Shown: positions 35,799-44,608 of the stretch, piece after piece
Numbering within the stretch: position 1 is the stretch's first letter
Layout of the letters: every line of letters starts with the position of its first letter
Assembly (NCBI RefSeq): GCF_028463845.1
Contig: NZ_CP116805.1
Location: 558,001-622,000 of the forward strand
Direction of reading: 5' to 3'
Length of the DNA: 64,000 nucleotides
Origin: Gimibacter soli
GTDB taxonomy: Bacteria; Pseudomonadota; Alphaproteobacteria; Sphingomonadales; Kordiimonadaceae
Program-made: the position numbers and the translations under genes
The notes under the pieces: model-generated
What the model saw: the letters and a program-made list of their open reading frames with translations, nothing else
What the model was told of the DNA's origin: nothing
The model's database searches: none

Positions 35799-38700
35799 AT
35801 GTCACGCACGTCACTCGCGCGGGCACTAAAGTGCTCCGCGTCTTATGCCGCCTGTATTGCTGCTTTCACGACCGCACCGGCCGCTTTTGCTGTCGATGCG
35901 GAAGACAATGCGCTTGAGGAGATCGTCGTCACCGGCGTGCGCGCCTCGCTCCAGCGTTCGATCGACCTGAAACGCCAGTCGAATGGCGTGGTCGACGGGA
36001 TTTCTGCCGAAGACATCGGCAAGTTCCCCGATACGAACCTTGCCGAATCCATGCAACGTATCCCGGGTGTGTCAATTGACCGCGTCAACGGCGAAGGCTC
36101 GAAGGTTACGGTTCGCGGCTTCGGTCCCGGCTATAACCTTGTCACCCTGAACGGCCGCGCGCTGCCGACCGCATCGATTGAAACAATCGGTACCGACCAG
36201 AGCGGTGACTTCGCCACCGGCACCTCGCGGTCCTTCGATTTCTCGAACCTTGCATCCGAAGGTGTGAGCCGCCTTGAGGTTTACAAAACCTCGCGGGCGT
36301 CCGTCACGTCGGGTGGCCTTGGTGCCGCGATCAACGTGGTGACCCGCAAGCCGCTGGACGGCAACGATGGGGGTTTCACCGGCTCGATCGGCGGCAAAGC
36401 CGTTTATGACGAGGGTGACACCGAGGACTTCTCGCGCGTCACGCCGGAGCTTTCGGGTCTCCTGAATTGGGCGAATGACGAAGGCACCTTCGGTATCGGC
36501 CTCTTCGGCAGCTGGCAACGCCGCAATAACTCGGCAGCGTCGGTTACCGTCAACGACTGGAACACCGAATCGTTCGCCGATTTCTCGAACACCGGCCGTG
36601 GCCGCGTGAAAAGCGATGGCACAACGGTGATTGAAGGCGCCCCGAGCGACCCGAACCAGCTCGTGGCCTTCCCGAACGACACCCGCTTCCAGTATTCGGA
36701 GTTCAGCCGCGAACGCACGAACGGCCAGCTGACGCTGCAGTTCAAGCCGTCCGACACGCTGAATATCACGGCGGACGCCACCTATTATGAGAACAAGGCT
36801 GACGAACTGCGGACCGACCAGACCAACTGGCTGAACCGTCCGTTCGACAGGGTCACCTTCGATGGCAATCCGGATGTGGCAACCGCCATCTTCATCGATG
36901 ACATCATCTCGGGCACCAAGGACGGCGGTTTCGAGCAGCAATATCGTGGCCTGAAGAACAAGCTGTTCTCCACCGGCCTCAATATCGAATACAAGCCGAC
37001 CGAACGCCTGACACTGAAGCTTGATGGCCAGCATTCGAAGGCGCAGGCACTGCCGAACAACCCGCTCGGCCATTCCTCGACCCTTGTTGCTATCGCGACC
37101 AAGGATATCGCCGACCAGACCTTCGGCATCGTCAATGGCTTCCCGGTCCAGACCGTGACCGCCAACGACAATCCGGCCACCGGCGGCAATGGCAATGCCA
37201 ACGGCCAGCGTGATGTTGCCGATCTCGGCAGCCAGGTCGCGCGCTCGATGACCTCGGCCCAGGTCCAGAAGACGGATGAAATCCGCCTTGATGGTTCGTG
37301 GGACATGGACAACGACAACCGCGTCGATTTCGGTGGTTCGTACCGCGACAGCCGCATGCACCAGACCCGTACCGAGACCTATCAGGCCCTCGGCGACTGG
37401 GGTGTGGCCAACGTGGGTGACATTGCCCAGTATGCCGGCGACCTTGTCACGCCCTTCTGCCTCGTCTGCGAATTCTCGCATTTCGATCCGATGGCAACCG
37501 GGGCGTCGCTTGTGGCCTTCCGGGGCGATGCGACCGAGCTTTACACCGCCCTTGGCAACCAGTATCCGGGCTTCGGCAATCTCAACGGCACGTCGGACAA
37601 CCGCGTGAACGAGAAAATCTGGGCGGCTTATGCTCAGGTTGACCTCAATGCCGAACTTCTGAACCGTCCGGTCAATGTGGTTGCCGGTGTTCGCTACGAA
37701 CACACCAAGACCAACTCGGTGTCGGTGATCACGCCGCCGGCTGGCCTTGTCTGGTATTCGAACAACGACTTCATCCGCGAGCTCGCCAGCGGCAGCATCG
37801 ATTATGAAGTATCGAATAGCTACAACCATATCCTGCCGGCCCTCGATATCTCGGTGGACCTGACGGATGACATCATCGGTCGTGTTTCTTGGGGCCGCAC
37901 CATCGCGCGTCCGAGCTTCGGGGACCTGTTCTCGACCGTTGATATCGGCAACAACAACCCGAACCGCCCGACTTTCCTTGGCGGTACGCCGAATGCCACC
38001 GCGGGTAACCCCGAACTGGTGCCGCTTGTCTCGGACAATTTCGACGTTTCGTTCGAATGGTATTATGCCGACTCGAGCTTCCTGTCGGTCGGCTTCTTCG
38101 ACAAGCGCGTGAAGAACTTCGTTGGCCGCGGCCAGGATACGCAGACGCTCTTCGACCTGCGTGACCCCGGTTCAGGCGCTGCCGGTACGCGTTCGGGGGC
38201 GGCGGTTGCCTTCCTGAACTCGATCGGCGCCGACCTTTCGGACGATAACCTCTTCACCATGACCGCGCTCATCGACACCATGAGCATGGATCAGGCGCAA
38301 GCCACCTTCCTTGCCAACTATTCGAATGGCGGCCTCGGTCAGGCCTTCATCGATCAGGTGGCGGCGAATGTGGACATCGATGCCAATTCGTCCGATCCCT
38401 TCTATCAGTTCCGGGTGCAGAAGCCGGTGAACAACGAAGAAGGGCATATCTGGGGCTGGGAAATCGCCGGTCAACATTTCTTCGGCGATACGGGCTTCGG
38501 TGTTTCGGGTGCTTATACGATCGTGGAAGGCGATATCGGCTATGATATCACCGCCCCGACGAACGCCGACCAGTTCGCGCTCCTCGGTCTTTCCGATACC
38601 GCGAACGCAACGCTGATCTTCGAGAAATACGGTTTCTCGGCACGTCTGGCCTACAACTGGCGTGGTACGTTCCTCAACAACAACAGCCGCGGCAGCTCCC

Positions 38701-38900
38701 GCGCGCCGGTGTTCGTGAAGTCGTACGATCAGCTTGATGTGAGCCTGAGCTACGATGTCACCGAAGATCTTTCGATCACCTTCGAAGGCATCAACCTCAC
38801 CAAATCGAACGTGAAGACGTTTGCCCGCACCGAGAACCAGCCCTGGTTCATCGTGGAAGGCAATCGCCGGTTCCTCCTCGGGGCCCGTTACAAGTTCTGA
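35799..38900 (+). CDS. TonB-dependent outer-membrane receptor
   Basis: A 1033-residue TonB-dependent transporter. The signal peptide ends near AFA (about residue 31). A TonB-box-like stretch (EEIVVTG, about 39-45) and the plug domain follow (about 60-190: ISAEDIGKFPDTNLAESMQRIPGV in parts, then VRGFGPGYNLVTLNGR). A large beta-barrel ends in a terminal Phe (ARYKF) for BAM insertion. There is no N-terminal STN signalling domain. The plug sequence is of the carbohydrate/oligomer type common in Caulobacter, Xanthomonas and sphingomonads. The ATG at 35799 lies behind GGGAGGG. The downstream sapC/oxygenase/halogenase genes are a known companion set for this receptor type. The cargo is unknown. Confidence 0.95.
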   Translation: MSRTSLARALKCSASYAACIAAFTTAPAAFAVDAEDNALEEIVVTGVRASLQRSIDLKRQSNGVVDGISAEDIGKFPDTNLAESMQRIPGVSIDRVNGEGSKVTVRGFGPGYNLVTLNGRALPTASIETIGTDQSGDFATGTSRSFDFSNLASEGVSRLEVYKTSRASVTSGGLGAAINVVTRKPLDGNDGGFTGSIGGKAVYDEGDTEDFSRVTPELSGLLNWANDEGTFGIGLFGSWQRRNNSAASVTVNDWNTESFADFSNTGRGRVKSDGTTVIEGAPSDPNQLVAFPNDTRFQYSEFSRERTNGQLTLQFKPSDTLNITADATYYENKADELRTDQTNWLNRPFDRVTFDGNPDVATAIFIDDIISGTKDGGFEQQYRGLKNKLFSTGLNIEYKPTERLTLKLDGQHSKAQALPNNPLGHSSTLVAIATKDIADQTFGIVNGFPVQTVTANDNPATGGNGNANGQRDVADLGSQVARSMTSAQVQKTDEIRLDGSWDMDNDNRVDFGGSYRDSRMHQTRTETYQALGDWGVANVGDIAQYAGDLVTPFCLVCEFSHFDPMATGASLVAFRGDATELYTALGNQYPGFGNLNGTSDNRVNEKIWAAYAQVDLNAELLNRPVNVVAGVRYEHTKTNSVSVITPPAGLVWYSNNDFIRELASGSIDYEVSNSYNHILPALDISVDLTDDIIGRVSWGRTIARPSFGDLFSTVDIGNNNPNRPTFLGGTPNATAGNPELVPLVSDNFDVSFEWYYADSSFLSVGFFDKRVKNFVGRGQDTQTLFDLRDPGSGAAGTRSGAAVAFLNSIGADLSDDNLFTMTALIDTMSMDQAQATFLANYSNGGLGQAFIDQVAANVDIDANSSDPFYQFRVQKPVNNEEGHIWGWEIAGQHFFGDTGFGVSGAYTIVEGDIGYDITAPTNADQFALLGLSDTANATLIFEKYGFSARLAYNWRGTFLNNNSRGSSRAPVFVKSYDQLDVSLSYDVTEDLSITFEGINLTKSNVKTFARTENQPWFIVEGNRRFLLGARYKF

Positions 38901-38929
38901 TTTTGGCTCCCGTTTCCCTCGAGCGAACA

Positions 38930-38955
38930 GAGGTCGCGCCCCCGGGCGCGGCCTC
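38930..38955 (+). terminator. strong hairpin between TonB receptor and sapC
   Basis: A 12-bp stem (GAGGTCGCGCCC, 38930-38941, with GGGCGCGGCCTC, 38944-38955, one G-U pair) follows the receptor stop by 30 bases. It is followed by TCCCTTCTC, a weak T-tract. It may act as a partial terminator or 3' stabiliser, giving much more receptor mRNA than downstream enzyme mRNA. Confidence 0.55.
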
Positions 38956-39012
38956 TCCCTTCTCGGGGCCGACCAAATCTGCTAAGGGCAGACGGGAGAG
39001 GGGAAAAACTCA

Positions 39013-39717
39013 ATGACAACTGCGCGACTGGACAATGTAAACCACAGTAATATCAAGGTCCTGACCGGCCACGGTGCTGCCTTTGGCGAGGCGGTCAACC
39101 AGGTGGCGGTATTCGCCAGCGAATTTGCGGATGTGCAACGCGACTATCCGATCCTGTTCCGCCGGGACGAACAGAATATGCTGCAGGCGCTTGCCATCCT
39201 TGGCCTCGGGCGCGACGAAAATCTCTATCTCGATGGTGACCGCTGGGACGCCTTCTATATTCCCGCCCTGATGCGGCGGGGGCCTTTCATGATCGGTTTC
39301 GCCGATGGCGGCGAGCCGGTGATCCATGTGGATCTCGATCATCCGCGCATTGTGGAAGACGGCAGCAAGGGCGAACCCCTGTTCCTGCCCCAGGGCGGTC
39401 ATGCACCGGCCCTTGAAGCGGCGGTCGATGCCCTGCGCACCATCCATATCGGCGTCGAGGCAGCCAATGCGCTGACGACGCTTTTCACCGAAATGAAACT
39501 CGCCGAGCCCGTGCAGCTGCAGGTCAGCGTTTCGGATACAGAAGTTGTCGATTTCGAAGGCTATCTTGCCGTGACGCCCGAAAAGATTGCGTCGCTTGAT
39601 GGCGCTGCGCTCGAGCGGCTGAACAAGGCCGGCCTTCTGGAAGTTGCGGTCTTTGCCGCCGCGTCGCTCACCAACATGAGCCGCCTGATCGCTTACCGCC
39701 AGCGGAGAAGTGCCTGA
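39013..39717 (+). CDS. SapC family protein
   Basis: A 234-residue soluble protein of the SapC family (PF07277) whose molecular role is not established. It starts with the usual SapC pattern (a short N-terminus, then EFADVQRDYPILFRR and ALAILGLGRDENLYLD at about residues 33-75). A Glu-rich C-terminal half and an LEVAVFAAASLTNMSRLI ending follow. The ribosome binding site is AGAGGGGAAAAACTCA before the ATG. It overlaps the next gene by one base (TGATG), so sapC, oxygenase and halogenase form one translationally coupled operon. Confidence 0.9.
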   Translation: MTTARLDNVNHSNIKVLTGHGAAFGEAVNQVAVFASEFADVQRDYPILFRRDEQNMLQALAILGLGRDENLYLDGDRWDAFYIPALMRRGPFMIGFADGGEPVIHVDLDHPRIVEDGSKGEPLFLPQGGHAPALEAAVDALRTIHIGVEAANALTTLFTEMKLAEPVQLQVSVSDTEVVDFEGYLAVTPEKIASLDGAALERLNKAGLLEVAVFAAASLTNMSRLIAYRQRRSA

Positions 39718-40769
39718 TGACCGACGCTTCCCCGCTTGGCACGCTCGCCAGGGTCGCCACGCGCGACGGGCCGCTCCCGACGGGGGCTGCTTGGGAAGCA
39801 TTGATCGCTGAGGGCCGCCCTGTTCTTTTCAAGGGGGCGGCGAACGACTGGGCGCTGGTGAAAGCGGGCAAAGGCTCCGCCACTGAGGCCGCCGAAAAGC
39901 TGAAGGCATGGCATTCGGGCGACCCGGTCGTTGTTTATCGCGGCGCGCCCGAAATCGGCGGGCGCTTCTTCTACACCGATGCCGTCGACGGCTTCAATTT
40001 CAAGGCAACGCGCGAGCCGCTGGCGCCGGTGCTGGATGAAATCCTTGGCACAAAGGATGATGCCGGGGCGGGGTCCGTGTATATCGGCTCCACCGACGCG
40101 AGTGCCTATTTCCCCGGTTTCAGGGCGGAAAACCCGTTTGATCTGGCCGCACTTCATCCGATGCTCACGGCCTATCCGGGCCTCGCGAGCCTCTGGATCG
40201 GCAACCGGACAACCGCCGCCTGTCACTATGACTATAGCCACAATATCGCGGTTGCCGCCGTTGGCCGGCGGCGCTTCACCCTGTTTCCGCCGGATCAGGC
40301 CGCGAACCTTTATCCCGGCCCGCTGGAGCCTACGCCGGGCGGGCAGGTGGTCAGCATGGTCGATTTCACGAAGCCCGACCTCGTCCGTTTCCCGCGCTTC
40401 GCCGAAGCCCTGAAGGCAGGTGAAGTGGCCGATATGGAAGCTGGTGATGTGCTCGTTTACCCTGCCATGTGGTGGCACAATGTGGAGGCGCTTGATGCCT
40501 TCAATGTGCTTGTGAACTATTGGTGGAACGCGGTGCCCGCCTATATCGACAGTCCGCAGGTGACGCTTCTGCACGCGCTTCTGAGCCTTCGGGACAGGCC
40601 GGCAGACGAGAAGGCCGCCTGGAAAGGCCTCTTTGACTATTATGTCTTCGGGGATGCCGCACACCCCCGCGCCCATCTGCCCGATGGTGCACAGGGGCCG
40701 CTTGCCCCCATCGATGACATGACGGCCCGGCGCCTCCGTGCCCTGATCATGAGGAAATTGCAGCGATGA
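39717..40769 (+). CDS. cupin_8/JmjC-type Fe(II)/2-oxoglutarate-dependent oxygenase
   Basis: A 350-residue double-stranded beta-helix protein. The facial-triad metal ligands are His170-x-Asp172 (ACHYDYSHN) and His254 (YPAMWWHNVE). FTLFPPDQAANLYPGPLEP (about 187-205) is the classical JmjC/FIH-like element that follows the HxD motif. FIH-like enzymes hydroxylate amino-acid side chains in proteins, so a peptide or protein substrate is plausible. No export signal is seen. It overlaps both neighbours (1 base with sapC, 4 bases with the halogenase gene), so the three products probably act together. Confidence 0.88.
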   Translation: MTDASPLGTLARVATRDGPLPTGAAWEALIAEGRPVLFKGAANDWALVKAGKGSATEAAEKLKAWHSGDPVVVYRGAPEIGGRFFYTDAVDGFNFKATREPLAPVLDEILGTKDDAGAGSVYIGSTDASAYFPGFRAENPFDLAALHPMLTAYPGLASLWIGNRTTAACHYDYSHNIAVAAVGRRRFTLFPPDQAANLYPGPLEPTPGGQVVSMVDFTKPDLVRFPRFAEALKAGEVADMEAGDVLVYPAMWWHNVEALDAFNVLVNYWWNAVPAYIDSPQVTLLHALLSLRDRPADEKAAWKGLFDYYVFGDAAHPRAHLPDGAQGPLAPIDDMTARRLRALIMRKLQR

Positions 40770-42250
40770 GCGATAACCCTATCCGCGTCGTGGTTGCCGG
40801 CGGCGGCACCGCCGGCTGGATCGCCGCCACTGCCATTGCCCGCATGCTGGGGCAGCTGGTGCAGGTGACGCTGGTTGAAAGCGAGGCCATCGGCACGGTA
40901 GGCGTGGGCGAGGCAACCATCCCCACGGCCCGCACCTTCCACGAATTCCTGAAGATCGACGAGCAATCCTTCCTGAAGGCGACGCAGGCGACCATCAAGC
41001 TTGGCATCGCGTTTGAAAATTGGGCGCGGGTCGGTGACCGCTATATCCACTCGTTCGGTAGCGCACCCCTCAGTACATGGATGGCGGATTTCCAGCATTT
41101 CTGGCTGCAAGGCCGCGCCGAAGGGCACGCCGGGCCACTTGGTGACTATTATCCCGAATATAAAGCGGCGGAAGCAGGGCGCTTCACACGGGGCGGCGAG
41201 GCGCCGCTCAATTATGCCTACCATCTGGACGCCGGGCTTTACGCCAAATTCCTGCGCCGAATCGGTGAAAATGACGGCGTGAAGCGCGTCGAGGGCAAGA
41301 TCGCCCGGGTGGAGCAGAACGCTGAGACCGGCGATATCGCGGCCCTTCATCTGGAAGGCGACATCTGCATCGAAGGCGACCTTTTCATCGATTGCACCGG
41401 CTTCCGCGGCCTTCTGATCGAGGAAACGCTGAAAACGGGCTACGAGGACTGGAGCCGCTGGCTGCCGACGAATGCGGCCCTTGCGGTGCAAACCGAAGCC
41501 GTGGCCGAGCCCATCCCCTATACCCGTTCGATCGCGCATGAGGCGGGCTGGCAGTGGCGCATTCCGCTGCAGCACCGGGTAGGTAACGGCATCGTCTTTT
41601 CGACCGACCATATGGAGGTGGATGCAGCGCGCGAGAAGCTCCTGTCCACGGTTGAAGGCAAGCCGCTCATCGAGCCGCGCCTCATCCGCTACAAGGCCGG
41701 CAAGCGCCGCCAGATGTGGGTGAAAAACTGCCTGTCGCTGGGGCTTTCGTCGGGGTTTGTCGAACCCCTCGAATCCACCAGCATCCATCTTTTCATGATC
41801 GGCGTGACGCGCCTGTTGCAGCAGTTCCCGTTCGGCGGCATCACGCCCGAAGTGCGCGAACGCTATAACCGTATGGCGGATAACGAACTGATCCGCGTGC
41901 GGGATTTCATCATCCTGCACTACAAGCTCACTGAACGCGACGACAGCCCCTTCTGGCGCTATTGCCGCGACATGAGCATCCCCGAAAGCCTTGCAGAGCG
42001 GATCGCGCTTTTCCGCGAAACCGCGCAAGCCTGGCAGGCGCCCGATGACCTGTTCCGGGTCGATAGCTGGCTGCAGGTGATGATCGGCCAGCGGCTGGAG
42101 CCGAAAAGCTGGCACAAGCAGGCGCTGCTGATGTCGCCCGGCCGGCTGCAGCAGACCCTTGCGACGATGCGCGAGCGTGTGGCGGCAACGGTTGCGGGGC
42201 TGCCGACCCATCAGCAGTTTATCGACAGCTATTGCCGCGCCGACGCCTGA
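40766..42250 (+). CDS. FAD-dependent tryptophan-halogenase family protein
   Basis: A 494-residue flavin-dependent halogenase homologue. The FAD-binding motif AGGGTAGW lies at residues 11-18. The catalytic lysine that carries hypohalite is Lys78 in ATIKLGIAF. The diagnostic WxWxIP motif is Trp262-x-Trp264-x-Ile266-Pro267, and Glu336 in PLESTSIH matches the active-site glutamate of PrnA/RebH. All catalytic residues are kept, so halogenation activity is possible. Members of this clade sit beside TonB receptors, not in antibiotic clusters, and their substrate is unproven. A flavin reductase is not encoded nearby. Confidence 0.9.
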   Translation: MSDNPIRVVVAGGGTAGWIAATAIARMLGQLVQVTLVESEAIGTVGVGEATIPTARTFHEFLKIDEQSFLKATQATIKLGIAFENWARVGDRYIHSFGSAPLSTWMADFQHFWLQGRAEGHAGPLGDYYPEYKAAEAGRFTRGGEAPLNYAYHLDAGLYAKFLRRIGENDGVKRVEGKIARVEQNAETGDIAALHLEGDICIEGDLFIDCTGFRGLLIEETLKTGYEDWSRWLPTNAALAVQTEAVAEPIPYTRSIAHEAGWQWRIPLQHRVGNGIVFSTDHMEVDAAREKLLSTVEGKPLIEPRLIRYKAGKRRQMWVKNCLSLGLSSGFVEPLESTSIHLFMIGVTRLLQQFPFGGITPEVRERYNRMADNELIRVRDFIILHYKLTERDDSPFWRYCRDMSIPESLAERIALFRETAQAWQAPDDLFRVDSWLQVMIGQRLEPKSWHKQALLMSPGRLQQTLATMRERVAATVAGLPTHQQFIDSYCRADA

Positions 42251-42336
42251 GGCCCGCTGCGAGCTTCCACGCAAGCGTCATGCTTGCAGGCGGCGCTGCC
42301 CTCCGCTTACCATCCGGACCGGAAGGGGAATTCCGG

Positions 42337-44532
42337 ATGGGAAAACGGACGGCCATGGCGTTTGTCGGCGCTGCCCTGTGGCTTGCAGGCGCATGGGGTG
42401 CGCTCGCGGGCGACGAGGTCTGCCGCACCTGCCATCAGGCCGAACATGCTGCTTGGTCCTTGTCCGATCATGCCCGCGCCATGGCGGCGGCGAGCGAGGC
42501 GAGCGTCCTTGGCGACTTTTCCGGAGTGACCGTCAGCCACCATGGCGCCAGCGCCACGTTCCGCCGAAGCGGCGACGGGTTCGAGGTTTCAATCAGCGAA
42601 GGCGGGGATGCCGAAACCTACCCGGTCGCCTACACCTTCGGTCATGCCCCCTTGCAGCAGTATCTGGTGGAAACGGAACGCGGCAAATATCAGGTGCTGC
42701 CCTTCGCATGGGATAGCCGGCCGGCGGCTGATGGCGGCCAGCACTGGTTCCCGAATTATCCGGCGGAAAATGTTGTGCCGGGCGACAGATTGCACTGGAA
42801 GGCGCCGCTGCAGAACTGGAACGGCATGTGCGCCGACTGCCATTCCACCGGCCTCACGCGCCGGTATGATCCTTCGGCTGACCGGTTCGCCACGCACTAT
42901 GACAGCGTCAATGTTTCCTGCTCTTCGTGCCACGCCGGTGCCGCGCGCCACGCCGAAGCCCGCCTGAAGGGCGGCGCGGAGGACGGCTGGAAAGACGATC
43001 TGATGGCGTACCTGCGCCAGGATGGCGGCTTTGTGCGGGCGGAAGGCGAGGCGACGGCGCATTGGTCGGGCAAGGCGCCCCGCCTGCGGCCCGAGATCGA
43101 GGTTTGCGCCAGCTGCCACAGCCTGCGTGCGCCGCTCACCGACGGGATCGATCCGGGGGAAAAGTTCCTCGATCAGTTCCTGCCGTCGCTTCTCGATGAT
43201 CCGCTTTATTTCCCGGACGGGCAAATCAGGGAGGAGGTCTATGTCTGGGGCTCGTTCTTGCAAAGCCGGATGTACGGGGCGGGTGTCAGCTGCCTTGATT
43301 GCCACGACAGCCACAGCATGAAGCTGAAAGTGCAGGGGAATGGCCTGTGTACCCAGTGTCATGCCAGCGATATATTCGACACACCGGACCATCATCACCA
43401 CACACCCACCGCCAAAGGCAGCCAGTGTGTAGACTGCCACATGCCGGCGCGCACCTATATGGTGGTGGACCCGCGCCGCGACCACAGCTTCAAGGTGCCG
43501 CGCCCCGATATGGCAGCGCGCACCGGCAGCCCCGACCCCTGCACGACCTGCCATCTGGACAGGAAACCCGCTTGGGCGGCCGAGGTGATCGCCCGCTGGT
43601 TCCCTGAACGCACACCACGGGACAGTTACGCCGTCACCATCCATCAGGCGCGGCAGGGCGACCCGGCGGCGCGCGAAGGCCTCGCCCGGCTGATCGGCGA
43701 CGACAACCAGCCTGAAATCGTGCGGGCAACCGCCTTGTCCCTTGTGCCGCAGGTGGCCGACCCCGCGCTGGTGCGGCTCGCCATCGGGGCGCTATCGGGC
43801 GACAAGCCCTTGATGCGCATCGGCGCGGTCCGCGGGCTTGCCATGCTGCCGGTCGCTGACCGTCAGCCCTATGTTGCCCCGCTCCTTGATGATCCCCTTC
43901 GCGCCATCAGGGTTGAAGCTGCCCGCAGTCTTCTGGATGCGCCGGAGATCGATCTCACCCGTCGGGCTTTGACCGAGCTGATGGCAGCAGATGAGGGCAG
44001 CAGCTGGCGGGGCGAAGGTCGGGTCAATCTCGCCCGTCATTATCTTGTGCGGCACGACTATGATGTGATGGAGGCCGAATACCGGCAGGCCCTGACTATC
44101 GACCCCGGATTTGCGCCCGCCCGCATCAATCTCGCTGAATTCATGCGCCAGACAGGGCGGCAGGGTGAAAGCCATGCGCTTCTTGTGGCAGCCGCCGGAG
44201 GCCCCGGCCCTGTGGACCCGGAAATCCGCCATGCCCTCGGCCTTTCCTTCGTGCGACAGGGCAACCTTGCAACGGCGCTTGGGCATCTGAAGGCAGCGAC
44301 GGACGCCGCGCCCCGGAACGCGCGCTATGCCTATGTCTATCTTGTGGCGCTGAACAGCAGCGGTGCGACGGTCCTCGGCCAGTTGAAAGAAGCCATCGCC
44401 GCGCATCCCTATGATGAAAATCTCCTGCGGTTCGGCCTGTCAGCGGCAATGAAGGCGGGTGACAAGGCATACGCCCGCGATATGACCGACCGGCTTCGTG
44501 TGATCAATCCGGCGGGGTCGCAAAGGCCTTGA
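42337..44532 (+). CDS. octaheme c-type cytochrome with HEAT/TPR-like C-terminal half
   Basis: A 731-residue periplasmic protein with a signal peptide (residues 1-24, cleavage after ALA). Eight CxxCH heme sites begin at Cys29, 165, 195, 257, 319, 338, 364 and 402, in the cytochrome c554-like spacing of the multiheme family. A histidine cluster (residues 352-355) could bind metal. Residues about 430-560 look like HEAT-type helical repeats and about 570-720 like tetratricopeptide repeats. It starts 86 bases after the halogenase stop behind GGAAGGGG. A role in electron transfer is family knowledge. The link to the oxygenase/halogenase operon is inference from position. Confidence 0.88.
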   Translation: MGKRTAMAFVGAALWLAGAWGALAGDEVCRTCHQAEHAAWSLSDHARAMAAASEASVLGDFSGVTVSHHGASATFRRSGDGFEVSISEGGDAETYPVAYTFGHAPLQQYLVETERGKYQVLPFAWDSRPAADGGQHWFPNYPAENVVPGDRLHWKAPLQNWNGMCADCHSTGLTRRYDPSADRFATHYDSVNVSCSSCHAGAARHAEARLKGGAEDGWKDDLMAYLRQDGGFVRAEGEATAHWSGKAPRLRPEIEVCASCHSLRAPLTDGIDPGEKFLDQFLPSLLDDPLYFPDGQIREEVYVWGSFLQSRMYGAGVSCLDCHDSHSMKLKVQGNGLCTQCHASDIFDTPDHHHHTPTAKGSQCVDCHMPARTYMVVDPRRDHSFKVPRPDMAARTGSPDPCTTCHLDRKPAWAAEVIARWFPERTPRDSYAVTIHQARQGDPAAREGLARLIGDDNQPEIVRATALSLVPQVADPALVRLAIGALSGDKPLMRIGAVRGLAMLPVADRQPYVAPLLDDPLRAIRVEAARSLLDAPEIDLTRRALTELMAADEGSSWRGEGRVNLARHYLVRHDYDVMEAEYRQALTIDPGFAPARINLAEFMRQTGRQGESHALLVAAAGGPGPVDPEIRHALGLSFVRQGNLATALGHLKAATDAAPRNARYAYVYLVALNSSGATVLGQLKEAIAAHPYDENLLRFGLSAAMKAGDKAYARDMTDRLRVINPAGSQRP

Positions 44533-44534
44533 CT
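44529..44534 (+). promoter_or_regulatory. -35 element of the imu/dnaE2 promoter
   Basis: TTGACT overlaps the stop codon of the cytochrome gene and stands 17 bases before the LexA box. The -10 cannot be fixed with confidence (TAGAAC at 44550 is one candidate), but it would overlap the LexA box. Confidence 0.4.
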
Positions 44535-44551
44535 CTTGGTTCTGTAAAATA

Positions 44552-44566
44552 GAACATAACAAGAAC
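44552..44566. promoter_or_regulatory. LexA (SOS) box of imuA-imuB-dnaE2
   Basis: GAACATAACAAGAAC is an exact GAAC-N7-GAAC direct repeat, the alphaproteobacterial LexA operator. A GTTCT at 44539-44543 faces the AGAAC at 44551-44555, extending the symmetry. It lies 43 bases before the imuA ATG, so the mutagenesis cassette should be induced by DNA damage. Confidence 0.85.
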
Positions 44567-44608
44567 AAAAACACCCGAGTCACGACAGATGAGACCAAGA
44601 GGCGGATC

